Assembly: GCA_027017505.1 (NCBI GenBank)
Contig: JALUQR010000112.1
Coordinates: 1-11,737 of the forward strand
Length of the DNA stretch: 11,737 nucleotides
Direction: 5' to 3'
Source: a bacterium
GTDB lineage: Bacteria; Desulfobacterota; GWC2-55-46; DRQE01
Part shown: positions 1 to 6,661 of the stretch, piece by piece
How the letters are laid out: every line of letters starts with the position of its first letter
How positions within the stretch are numbered: position 1 is the first letter of the stretch
Program-made: the position numbers and the translations under genes
Notes under the pieces: generated by a model
Told to the model about the DNA's origin: nothing
The model's input: only the letters and a program-made list of their open reading frames with translations
Database searches by the model: none

Positions 1-2246
1 TTTCCATAGTATACATCAAATAATTCAACCTTTTCAATAAGTTTTGTGTCTATATTATAGACCACATCCTTTATTTCTGCAAAGGGTATATCCTCATCCA
101 CTATGAATGCGATATCCCTTACAGACTCAGGGAATCTTGGCAGCTGGCGGAAGGTTGAATACTTCACGGTTTTTTGAACAAGCTCCTCGAGCTCGAGTTC
201 GAACCCGTATACAGGCTTTTTGAGGTTGAAGCTTTCCTGCACATCGGGATGTATCTCACCCACCATTCCAACCTCTGTATCCCCTATCCTTACGGTTGCA
301 CTTTTTCCTGGATGAAAGAGCTTTGAGGTGCCTCCCCTTGTGAAGACCACCCTTTCTTTAATCTTAAGTGAGTGGAGCAGATTCTCCACCACACCCTTTG
401 CATCGTAAAAATCCACTTCCTCTTTTGGCTGGCACCATCCTGCAGGCATCCTGGCCCCGTACATAACGCCTGCGACCCTCCATCTTTCCTCTGGAAGCCC
501 GCTATTGCGCGGTATGAAGACAGGCCTGCACTCAAAGAGCTTAAGGTCTGTGCTCTTGTGTGTCAGGTTGGTGTGCACATTTTCAAGAAGCGAGGGCAGA
601 AGCATGTCCCTCATGACCACCTGTTCCTCAGTAAGCGGGTTCATTATGAAGACCCCTGGCCTGTGGCTATCGCCACAGAGCTCAAAGCTCTTTCTGGAGA
701 TGAAGCTGTAGTTTATAACCTCTGTGAAGCCCTGGCCTGTGAGTATGGATGCCACTTTTCTGCGGGTTGCAAAGGACGGTGAGGGTCTGCGCGTCTTTAT
801 GGTTGAGATGGGTATGGCCTCTGGTATGGACTCATAGCCCTTAAGCCTTGCTATCTCTTCAACGAGGTCTGCCTCGCACCTTACATCGAGCCTGAACGAT
901 GGGGGCAGAACCTCAAACACCCCTTTGTTTTCCCTTACCTCCATGAAGAGGGCATTGAGAATCTCCCTTATCTCCTCCTTTTTTATCCTCACGCCAAGGT
1001 TTCTTTCCACCCTCTGGGGATTAAGGCTTATGGGCTCTGGCACATATTTTTTCGGGTACACATCTATTGTGTCCTTTGCCACCCTGCCACCTGCAAGCTC
1101 TGCGATGAGGGATACCGCCCTGTCTATGGCCCTTGCGGTTGCCTCCATATCAACCCCTCTTTCGAACCTGTAGGATGAATCTGTGGAGAGGGCAAGCCTT
1201 TTTGAGGTCTTTCTCACAGATGCGGGCTCGAACCATGCGCTTTCAAGCACCACGGTGGTGGTCTTCTCTGTAACCTCTGAATGTTCACCACCCATAACAC
1301 CTGCAACCGCCTGTGGCACCTCTGCGTCTGCTATAACGAGCATCTCTTCCTCAAGCTCCCTGAGCCTGCCATCTATGGTCTTTATGGTCTCGCCCCTTTC
1401 TGCCCTTCTTATAATGAGTGTTCTGCCCTTTAGTTTTTCCAGGTCAAAGGCATGCAGGGGCTGACCCATCTCCAGCATCACATAGTTTGTAACATCCACC
1501 ACATTGTTTATGGGCCTTATTCCGCACAGCTCAAGCCTTCTTCTGAGCCACAGGGGTGACTCTCCCACCCTGACCCCTTCCACAACCCTTGCGGTATATC
1601 TCCTGCAGAGCGTGGGTTCCCTGAGGTCAACTGTTATGTAGTCCTTAACATGGCCTGCCTTTTCGTCAACCTCTGTGGTTTTCTGTCTGAAGGGTTTTCT
1701 GGTGATGGCACCGATCTCTCTGGCAAGTCCTGCAATGCTCAGGCAGTCTGCCCTGTTGGGTGTTACTGCCACATCGAGCACATGGTCATAAAGCCCCAGA
1801 AGCTCTGCAACATCCTGTCCCACGGGGGTGTCTGCTGGCAGTATCATTATGCCCGAGGACTTCTGTGCAAGCCCCAGTTCTTCCTCGGAGCACAGCATGC
1901 CCTCTGATATAACTCCCCTGATTTTTGCCTTGCTTATGGCCATACCCGTGGGAAGCCTTGCCCCTGGAAGCGCAAGCACAACCTTATCGCCCTCTTTCAT
2001 GTTGGTTGCCCCGCACACGATGGAGTATTCTCCGCCTGTGCTCTTTACCCTGCAGAGTGAGAGTCTGTCCGCATTGGGGTGTTTCTCTATCTTGAGTATC
2101 TCTGCGGTTACCACCCCTTTTGCAGAGGGCTCTGCCCTTCTGCATTCCTCCACCTCGAGCCCTGCCATGGTGAGCCTTTCAGATAGCTCCTCAGGGCTTA
2201 TATCTATGTCCACATATTCTTTCAACCAGTTGAGGCTGTAGAGCAT
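1..2246 (-). CDS. pheT: Phenylalanyl-tRNA synthetase beta subunit (3' end beyond window)
   Basis: PheT is the beta chain of the cytoplasmic (alphabeta)2 enzyme that charges tRNA-Phe; it carries tRNA binding and editing. I translated it by hand: 748 codons, no stop and no frameshift. It opens with MLYSLNWLKEYVDI, typical of the family, followed by the EMAP-type tRNA-binding fold (about residues 39-149). The B3/4 editing region holds VTNYVMLEMGQPLHAFD near 252-268, VPQAVAGVMGGE from 310 and SYRFERGVD at 358-366. A B5 domain lies at about 400-475 with EADLVEEIARLKGYE at 458-472, then the catalytic-like core (NPLTEEQVVMRDMLLPSLLENV from 536). The FDX-ACB domain starts near 695 and is cut by the edge; family length suggests some 40-50 residues are missing. 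LFEC at 570-573 replaces the more usual LFEIG. The ATG is 2 nt after the pheS stop and lacks a clear Shine-Dalgarno site, so translation is probably coupled to pheS. Confidence 0.97.
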   Translation of the reverse strand, partial: MLYSLNWLKEYVDIDISPEELSERLTMAGLEVEECRRAEPSAKGVVTAEILKIEKHPNADRLSLCRVKSTGGEYSIVCGATNMKEGDKVVLALPGARLPTGMAISKAKIRGVISEGMLCSEEELGLAQKSSGIMILPADTPVGQDVAELLGLYDHVLDVAVTPNRADCLSIAGLAREIGAITRKPFRQKTTEVDEKAGHVKDYITVDLREPTLCRRYTARVVEGVRVGESPLWLRRRLELCGIRPINNVVDVTNYVMLEMGQPLHAFDLEKLKGRTLIIRRAERGETIKTIDGRLRELEEEMLVIADAEVPQAVAGVMGGEHSEVTEKTTTVVLESAWFEPASVRKTSKRLALSTDSSYRFERGVDMEATARAIDRAVSLIAELAGGRVAKDTIDVYPKKYVPEPISLNPQRVERNLGVRIKKEEIREILNALFMEVRENKGVFEVLPPSFRLDVRCEADLVEEIARLKGYESIPEAIPISTIKTRRPSPSFATRRKVASILTGQGFTEVINYSFISRKSFELCGDSHRPGVFIMNPLTEEQVVMRDMLLPSLLENVHTNLTHKSTDLKLFECRPVFIPRNSGLPEERWRVAGVMYGARMPAGWCQPKEEVDFYDAKGVVENLLHSLKIKERVVFTRGGTSKLFHPGKSATVRIGDTEVGMVGEIHPDVQESFNLKKPVYGFELELEELVQKTVKYSTFRQLPRFPESVRDIAFIVDEDIPFAEIKDVVYNIDTKLIEKVELFDVYYG

Positions 2247-2248
2247 GG

Positions 2249-3268
2249 CTAAAACTGGCTCAGAAATCTTATATCGTTCTCAAAGAACAGTCTTATATCG
2301 TCTATACCGTAAAGTAGCATGGTTATTCTCTCTATTCCGAGGCCGAAGGCAAATCCTGTGAACTCCTCGGGGTTGTAGCGCACTGCCCTGAAGACCTCGG
2401 GATGTATCATTCCACAGCCGAGAATCTCAAGCCAGCCACTCTCTTTGCAGACCCTGCATCCCTTACCCCTGCACATGACACACTCTATGTCCACCTCTGC
2501 ACTGGGCTCTGTGAAGGGGAAAAAGCTCGGTCTGAACCTTATGGCGGTCTTCTCTCCGAAAAGACTTCTCAGAAAGTAGGTGAGCACCCCCTTGAGGTCT
2601 GCAAAGGAGACCTCTTTGTCCACCATGAAGCCCTCCACCTGGTGGAACATGGGCGTGTGGGTGAGGTCTGAATCCCTTCTGTAGACAGCCCCAGGGGCTA
2701 TAACCCTTAATGGCGGGCTCTGCCTTTCCATGACCCTTATCTGCACGGGCGATGTGTGGGTTCTCAGAAGTATCTCGCTGTTTATGTAGAATGTATCCTG
2801 CATGTCCCTTGCAGGGTGTTCGGGTGGTATGTTAAGGGCTGTGAAGTTGTAGTAGTCCAGCTCCACCTCTGGCCCTTCTGCTATCTCAAACCCCAGCGAG
2901 AGAAATATATCCTCTATTTCTGCCAGCACCTGTGTTATAGGGTGCAGTGTGCCCCTGGGAAGCCTTCTGCCAGGCAGGGTTACATCTATACGCTCCCTTT
3001 TCAGGCGCTCCTGTTTTGCCTTCTGGTGATACTCTGAAAGGAGTGTGTCTATTTTTTCCTCTATTTCTTTTTTTACCCTGTTTATGGACTCTCCTGCGGT
3101 GCGCCTTTCTGAAGGTGGAAGTTTTGTGAGCTCCTTTATAAGTGAGGCAATTGGACCCTTTCGTCCGAAGTATTTTTTCTTTATCTCTAAAAGTTCAGCC
3201 TCGTTTGTAACCCCTTTCAGCTCATCCAGAAGCTCTGTTCTGAGTTTTTCCAGTCTTTCCTTCATCAT
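2249..3268 (-). CDS. pheS: Phenylalanyl-tRNA synthetase alpha subunit
   Basis: PheS is the catalytic alpha chain of phenylalanyl-tRNA synthetase, a class II enzyme that forms Phe-AMP and transfers phenylalanine to tRNA-Phe. The product is 339 residues, the usual bacterial length. The N-terminal about 85 residues form the charged coiled coil that binds the tRNA. The catalytic domain shows THTSPVQIRVM, the motif 2 stretch FHQVEGFMVDKEVSF, and motif 3 GFAFGLGIERITMLLYGIDD near the C-terminus. A cysteine cluster (CxxCxxxxCxxC, starting ECVMC) precedes GWLEILG; this is common in bacterial PheS. The gene overlaps the rplT stop by 4 nt (ATGA) and has no obvious Shine-Dalgarno site, implying re-initiation by ribosomes finishing rplT. 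A second ATG follows immediately, so the start could be one codon later. Confidence 0.97.
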   Translation of the reverse strand: MMKERLEKLRTELLDELKGVTNEAELLEIKKKYFGRKGPIASLIKELTKLPPSERRTAGESINRVKKEIEEKIDTLLSEYHQKAKQERLKRERIDVTLPGRRLPRGTLHPITQVLAEIEDIFLSLGFEIAEGPEVELDYYNFTALNIPPEHPARDMQDTFYINSEILLRTHTSPVQIRVMERQSPPLRVIAPGAVYRRDSDLTHTPMFHQVEGFMVDKEVSFADLKGVLTYFLRSLFGEKTAIRFRPSFFPFTEPSAEVDIECVMCRGKGCRVCKESGWLEILGCGMIHPEVFRAVRYNPEEFTGFAFGLGIERITMLLYGIDDIRLFFENDIRFLSQF

Positions 3269-3621
3269 GAAAGCGAGGCTTTGGCAATGGAGGTTATCTG
3301 TGCAAACCCTTCAGGGTCATTCACTGCCATCTGTGCGAGAACCTTTCTGTTTATCCTGACTCCTGCCTTTGTGAGCCCATCTATGAGTCTGCTGTAGGTG
3401 AGCCCGTTAAGCCTTGCCCCTGCGTTTATGCGTGCTATCCAGAGCCTTCTCATATCGCGTTTTCTTCTCCTGCGATGTGCGTAGGCATAACACCATGCCC
3501 TTTCCACCGCCTCTGTTGCCACGCGATACAGACGGCTCCTTGCACCCACATAGCCCTTTGCGTGTTTCAGTATCTTTCTTCTCTTCTTCTTTGCGTGTAC
3601 ACTTCTCTTTACCCTTGGCAT
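3265..3621 (-). CDS. rplT: 50S ribosomal protein L20
   Basis: L20 is an early assembly protein of the large ribosomal subunit that binds 23S rRNA; in several bacteria it also represses its own operon. The product is 118 residues, the standard length. It starts MPRVKRSVHAKKKRRKILK and has the very basic N-terminal extension, then the helical stretch with AHRRRRKRDMRRLWIARINA and the globular C-terminal domain with YSRLIDGLTKAGV and INRKVLAQMA. The start ATG has AGGAG about 12 nt upstream and AAGGAT directly before it. It lies 34 nt after rpmI, in the conserved order infC-rpmI-rplT-pheS-pheT. Arg codons here include more CGC/CGT than the neighbours, as expected for a highly expressed gene. Confidence 0.98.
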   Translation of the reverse strand: MPRVKRSVHAKKKRRKILKHAKGYVGARSRLYRVATEAVERAWCYAYAHRRRRKRDMRRLWIARINAGARLNGLTYSRLIDGLTKAGVRINRKVLAQMAVNDPEGFAQITSIAKASLS

Positions 3622-3655
3622 ATCCTTAACATCTCCTTTCTAAAGGGGTTTTTCT

Positions 3656-3853
3656 TCAGCCATAGGGCAGAAGCCTCTTTACTGCCCTTGCGTCTTCTGC
3701 TGACACAAGTGCTGGTGAGGCGAGTCTGCGTTTTCTCTTGGCAGACTTCTTTGTAAGTATGTGACGAAGCCCTGACCTTCTGCGCTTTATCTTTCCACTG
3801 GCTGTAAAAGAAAATCTCTTTGCGACACCTTTATTTGTCTTAAGTTTCGGCAT
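3656..3853 (-). CDS. rpmI: 50S ribosomal protein L35
   Basis: L35 is a small component of the large ribosomal subunit. The 65-residue product is the exact usual size and is rich in Lys and Arg. It begins MPKLKTNKGVAKRFSFTASG, the family signature, continues with KIKRRRSGLRHILTKKS, and ends with the typical VKRLLPYG tail. The ATG is preceded by AAGGAGA about 10 nt upstream. The gene follows infC after 29 nt and precedes rplT by 34 nt, so the three are cotranscribed, and the infC-rpmI-rplT grouping is one of the most conserved in bacteria. Confidence 0.98.
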   Translation of the reverse strand: MPKLKTNKGVAKRFSFTASGKIKRRRSGLRHILTKKSAKRKRRLASPALVSAEDARAVKRLLPYG

Positions 3854-3882
3854 GGGTAATATCTCTCCTTTAGTGTGTTGAT

Positions 3883-4419
3883 TTATTTTGATGGATGAGG
3901 TGCGATGAGCATGCTCATGTTTCTGCCCTCGAGTTTGGGCTCCTGCTCTACCACACCGTAATCCTTTATCTCCTCGGTAACGCGCCTGAGCATTTCCGCA
4001 CCGAGCTCAGGATGGGTTATCTCTCTGCCCCTGAAGAATATGGCAACCTTTACCTTGTTTCCGTGTTCCAGAAAGCGTTTTATGTTACGCAGTTTGAACT
4101 GCAGGTCGTGTTCTTCTGTTTTGGGGCTGAGCTTTACCTCTTTTATGTGAATAACACTCTGTTTTTTCTTTGCCTCGTGCGCCTTCTTTCGCATCATGTA
4201 CTTGTACTTACCGTAGTCCATGAGCTTGCACACAGGTGGGTCTGCGGTTGGAGATACCTCCACAAGGTCAAGTCCTGCATCCTCTGCCCTTTCAAGTGCC
4301 TCGCTCAGAGACACTATGCCCACCTGCTTTCCGTTCTCATCTATAAGGCGCACCCTTGGTGCCCTTATCATGCGGTTGACCCTCAACTGTCCGATTGTTC
4401 TTCCTCCAGGTTTTGCTAT
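3883..4419 (-). CDS. infC: Translation initiation factor IF-3 (probable AUA start)
   Basis: IF-3 binds the 30S subunit, keeps it apart from 50S and proofreads the start codon. The N-domain carries IRAPRVRLIDENGKQVGIVS and the CKLMDYGKYKY motif; the C-domain carries KEVKLSPKTEEHDL and FRGREITHPELG. No ATG fits the N-terminus. I prefer ATA at 4419-4417: AGGAGG lies 9 nt upstream within a 9-base anti-SD match, the codon overlaps the thrS stop by 4 nt, and the resulting tail (MAKPGGRTIGQLRVN, 178 aa in all) matches the length of the E. coli tail. ATC at 4395 (170 aa) is almost as good, with GGAGGA 6 nt upstream. TTG at 4386 (167 aa) is the nearest standard start but has poorly placed SD bases. 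Rare starts are an established means of infC autoregulation (AUU in E. coli). Gene identity is certain; the start is inferred. Confidence 0.95.
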   Translation of the reverse strand: MAKPGGRTIGQLRVNRMIRAPRVRLIDENGKQVGIVSLSEALERAEDAGLDLVEVSPTADPPVCKLMDYGKYKYMMRKKAHEAKKKQSVIHIKEVKLSPKTEEHDLQFKLRNIKRFLEHGNKVKVAIFFRGREITHPELGAEMLRRVTEEIKDYGVVEQEPKLEGRNMSMLIAPHPSK

Positions 4420-4435
4420 GGGGCGCCACCTCCTT
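4402..4435 (-). promoter_or_regulatory. Two Shine-Dalgarno sites serving rare infC start codons
   Basis: The last codons of thrS contain AAGGAGGTG (4435-4427), with AGGAGG ending 9 nt before ATA at 4419. Only 20 nt further on, GGAGGA (4407-4402) lies 6 nt before ATC at 4395. Neither site is well placed for TTG at 4386, which is 15 nt from the second site. The sites are read directly; their use is inferred from spacing and from the known rare starts of infC. Confidence 0.6.
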
Positions 4436-6350
4436 CTGCGGGTCTATTTCTCTCTTCTATGTAATGGAGGAACTCCTCCAGGCTCATCTCCTTGAGTTCC
4501 CCCTCCTCTCTTGAGCGTGGTGCTATAAGCCCTGTTTTTTCTTCCTTATCGCCTGTTATGACCATAAGGGGTATTCTTCTGAGCCTTGCCTCGCGAATTT
4601 TGAATCCCAGGGTTTCGTTTCTCCTGTCGAGCTCTGCCCTTATACCCCTTTCAAGAAGTCTTCTGTACACACCCTCTGCGTACTCTATGTTTCTCTCTGT
4701 AACTGGAAGCACTATCACCTGTACGGGTGCTAGCCACAGGGGGAATGCCCCTGCGTAGTGCTCCACAAGACATCCAAAGAACCTTTCCAGAGAGCCCATA
4801 AGTGCCCTGTGTATCATTATGGGCTGGTCTGGCACGCCCTCTTTGTTTCTGTAGCTTATATTAAATCTTTTCGGCAGGTTGAAGTCAACCTGTATGGTTG
4901 AGCACTGCCATGCCCTGCCGAGACTGTCCTTTATCTTTATATCCACCTTTGGCCCGTAGAACACACCCTCTCCAGGGTCAACGCTGTAGGGCAGTCCCTC
5001 GTGTTCCAGTGCGAGCCTGAGTGAATCCTCTGCCCTCTGCCAGTCCTCAGGGGTGCCAGCGTATTTTTCAGGCCTTGTGCTCAGGTAAATATCATATTCA
5101 TTAAACCCAAAACTCTTGAGAATGTAAAGAGTAAACTTAAGGATGTTCCTTATTTCCTCCTCAAGCTGGTCTGGCCTGAGGTATATGTGGGCATCGTCCT
5201 GTGTAAACCCCCTTACCCTTAACAGTCCGTGGAGCACTCCGCTTCTTTCATACCTGTAAACGGTGCCAAGCTCAGCGTATCTTATGGGCAGGTCTCTGTA
5301 GCTTCTGACCTCACTCTTGTAGACCTGTATGTGGAACGGGCAGTTCATGGGCTTGAGTATGTATTCCTGCCCCTCCACATCCATGGGGCTGAAGATATTC
5401 TCCCTGTAGAAGTCCCAGTGTCCGCTTGTCTTCCAGAGCTCTATCTTTGCAACATGCGGGGTGTATATAAGCCTGTAGCCGTGTTTCAGGTGTTCCCTCT
5501 TCCAGAACTCCTCTATTATGTGTCTTACCATTGCGCCATCGGGATGCCAGAGGACAAGCCCGGGGCCTATCTCCTCGTTTATGGAAAAGAGTTTGAGCTC
5601 CTTGCCGAGTCTGCGGTGGTCACGCTTTTTTGCCTCCTCAAGTCTTTTGAGATACTCGTTGAGTTCCTCTGCTGTGGGGAAGGCTGTGCCATAGATGCGC
5701 TGTAGCATGGGGTTTCGCTCATCCCCGCGCCAGTATGCACCTGCGGTTGAGATGAGCTTGAATGCCTTTATCCTTGCTGTGCTCGGCACATGTGGCCCCC
5801 TGCACAGGTCCACAAACCCTGCCTGCCTGTATACACTGACCCTGTCCGCTTCCACCTCTTCTATGAGCTCGAGCTTGTAGTCCTCATTGAGCTTTCTGAA
5901 CAGGGCAAGGGCGTCCTGTTTTGTAAGCTCCTCTCTTTCAAAGGGAATGTTTCGTTTTACAAGTTCCTTCATCTTTTTTTCTATCTTTTTGAGGTCCTCT
6001 GGCGTGAAGGGCCTTTCCACATGAAAGTCGTAGTAGAAGCCATCCTGTATGGTTGGCCCTATGGCGAGCTTTGCCTCCGGAAAGAGCTCCTTTACAGCCT
6101 GTGCCATAAGGTGTGCTGTGGAGTGGCGGTATATGTCGAGCCCTTCGGGGCTGTCTGTGGTTACAAACTCCACCCTGTGGGTGTGGTCTTCGTCTGAGAG
6201 TGTGGTTGAAAGGTCCACCACCCTGCCATCGAGCCTTGCAGCAACGGTCTTTTTAAACAGCTTCGGGTCCTTCTCTCTGAGCACATCTGCAAGGCTTACA
6301 CCATCTGGATACTCCCTTACTGTTTCGTCCTCGAACCTTACCTTTACCAT
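4416..6350 (-). CDS. thrS: Threonyl-tRNA synthetase
   Basis: ThrRS charges tRNA-Thr in the cytoplasm and hydrolyses mischarged Ser-tRNA-Thr. The 644-residue product has the full bacterial layout: an N-terminal TGS domain (about 1-61), an editing domain with HSTAH at 76-80 and CRGPH at 183-187 (zinc/editing residues), a class II catalytic core, and a C-terminal anticodon-binding domain (about 540-640, starting APVQVIVLPV). The catalytic zinc ligands are visible as Cys337 in MNCPFH, His388 in QDDAH and His514 in IMIHRALMGS. Motif 2 is RYERSG. The ATG at 6350 has GAGG 10 nt upstream, a modest Shine-Dalgarno site. tRNA-Val ends 90 nt upstream and infC probably overlaps the stop. The intervening leader holds a terminator-like hairpin, so expression may be set by attenuation or by partial read-through from the tRNA promoter. 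Confidence 0.98.
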   Translation of the reverse strand: MVKVRFEDETVREYPDGVSLADVLREKDPKLFKKTVAARLDGRVVDLSTTLSDEDHTHRVEFVTTDSPEGLDIYRHSTAHLMAQAVKELFPEAKLAIGPTIQDGFYYDFHVERPFTPEDLKKIEKKMKELVKRNIPFEREELTKQDALALFRKLNEDYKLELIEEVEADRVSVYRQAGFVDLCRGPHVPSTARIKAFKLISTAGAYWRGDERNPMLQRIYGTAFPTAEELNEYLKRLEEAKKRDHRRLGKELKLFSINEEIGPGLVLWHPDGAMVRHIIEEFWKREHLKHGYRLIYTPHVAKIELWKTSGHWDFYRENIFSPMDVEGQEYILKPMNCPFHIQVYKSEVRSYRDLPIRYAELGTVYRYERSGVLHGLLRVRGFTQDDAHIYLRPDQLEEEIRNILKFTLYILKSFGFNEYDIYLSTRPEKYAGTPEDWQRAEDSLRLALEHEGLPYSVDPGEGVFYGPKVDIKIKDSLGRAWQCSTIQVDFNLPKRFNISYRNKEGVPDQPIMIHRALMGSLERFFGCLVEHYAGAFPLWLAPVQVIVLPVTERNIEYAEGVYRRLLERGIRAELDRRNETLGFKIREARLRRIPLMVITGDKEEKTGLIAPRSREEGELKEMSLEEFLHYIEERNRPAEGGGAP

Positions 6351-6365
6351 AAAATAATGGCCTCA

Positions 6366-6421
6366 AAATGCAATAAAAGGCGTCAACCTTTTCCCACCTG
6401 AAGGTTAAGGATGACACCTTT
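6366..6421 (-). terminator. Two-tier hairpin with U-rich tail in thrS leader (terminator or attenuator)
   Basis: On the minus-strand RNA, AAAGGUGUCA (6421-6412) pairs with UGACGCCUUU (6385-6376), 10 bp including one U-G pair. Inside it ACCUU (6410-6401 region, arm at 6405-6401) pairs with AAGGU (6390-6386) around a 10-nt loop, with a 6-nt bulge on the 5' side. The stem runs straight into UUUUAUUGCAUUUU, a moderate U-tract. It lies 20 nt after the tRNA-Val CCA end and 26 nt before thrS. It could end the tRNA transcript, act as a partial terminator that lowers thrS expression, or be an attenuator. No competing antiterminator fold was established by eye. Confidence 0.5.
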
Positions 6422-6440
6422 GACTGTTTACCCTTACGAG

Positions 6441-6516
6441 ATGGTAGGCACGGGCGGTTTCGAACCGCCGACCTCTACCGTGTCAAGGTAGCGCTCTCCC
6501 CCTGAGCTACGTGCCT
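6441..6516 (-). tRNA. tRNA-Val (GAC anticodon)
   Basis: A 76-nt cloverleaf can be drawn with no mismatches. The acceptor stem is AGGCACG/CGTGCCT, the D stem GCTC/GAGC, and the anticodon stem CTACC/GGTAG with loop TTGACAC, giving anticodon GAC (reads GUC and GUU). The variable loop is AGGTC, the T stem GGCGG/CCGCC, and the T loop TTCGAAA. Discriminator A and the terminal CCA are encoded. A35, C36 and A73 are the main valine identity bases. The first pair is A1-U72, where most tRNAs have G1-C72. The gene lies between a strong promoter and thrS and is probably the first transcribed gene of the translation operon; processing of a shared precursor would release it. Confidence 0.96.
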
Positions 6517-6534
6517 CCAGAAAAGGTATATTGC

Positions 6535-6551
6535 GGGCACAGAGTGTGCCC
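6535..6551 (-). other. 7-bp perfect hairpin in the tRNA-Val 5' leader
   Basis: GGGCACA and TGTGCCC form a perfect 7-bp stem around a 3-nt loop, between the predicted transcription start (near 6570) and the tRNA 5' end at 6516. No U-run follows it, so it is unlikely to be a terminator. It could guide 5' processing of the tRNA precursor or, as DNA, be a short operator palindrome. The role is unknown. Confidence 0.35.
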
Positions 6552-6576
6552 CATGGTCATCCAGAGTTAACACCTA

Positions 6577-6604
6577 ATTTTATCATAAATGCCTTTACTG
6601 TCAA
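6577..6604 (-). promoter_or_regulatory. Strong sigma70-type promoter for tRNA-Val and the thrS operon
   Basis: The minus strand shows a perfect -35 TTGACA (6604-6599), a 16-nt spacer and -10 TAAAAT (6582-6577, one base from consensus). TGA directly before the -10 gives the extended -10 TGn element. Transcription should start near 6570, leaving a leader of about 54 nt before the mature tRNA. Position and strength fit a stable-RNA promoter. This is the best promoter I found in the window. The 145-nt gap 6517-6661 holds this promoter, the small hairpin and no gene. Confidence 0.8.
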
Positions 6605-6661
6605 GAGATTTCAGGATTTATCCCCCCTCTTTAAACACCCTCTGATGGATGCCTCTGCGGG

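Noticed and set aside
372..1907. Several plus-strand open frames over the pheT region
   Set aside because: The minus strand reads as an unbroken PheT with all family motifs; the plus frames are low-complexity and Ser/Cys-rich, as expected for shadows.
2402..2550. Cysteine cluster in PheS as an unusual zinc insert
   Set aside because: Similar CxxC clusters before GWLEILG occur in many bacterial PheS proteins, so it is ordinary.
3635..3646. CCTTT/AAAGG pairing before rplT as an L20 operator
   Set aside because: A 5-bp stem with a 2-nt loop is too small and lacks the features of known L20-binding leaders.
3895..4464. 189-codon plus-strand frame over infC
   Set aside because: It is antisense to a complete IF-3 gene and has no recognisable domain.
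5229..5705. 158-codon plus-strand frame over thrS
   Set aside because: Antisense to the ThrRS catalytic core; no ribosome site or family match.
6390..6402. GGTGGGA-like bases before thrS, suggesting a T-box
   Set aside because: The bases AGGTGGGAA form the loop of the hairpin; the T-box antiterminator bulge and specifier stem are absent and the leader is too short.
6441..6516. tRNA-Val as an integration site for a mobile element
   Set aside because: Elements usually sit on the 3' side of the tRNA, which here is the thrS operon; no integrase or repeated tRNA 3' end was seen.
6605..6661. Terminator after the methyltransferase
   Set aside because: Only weak pairing (AAGAG/CTCTT with a small inner GGA/TCC) and no U-run, partly merging with the -35 region.
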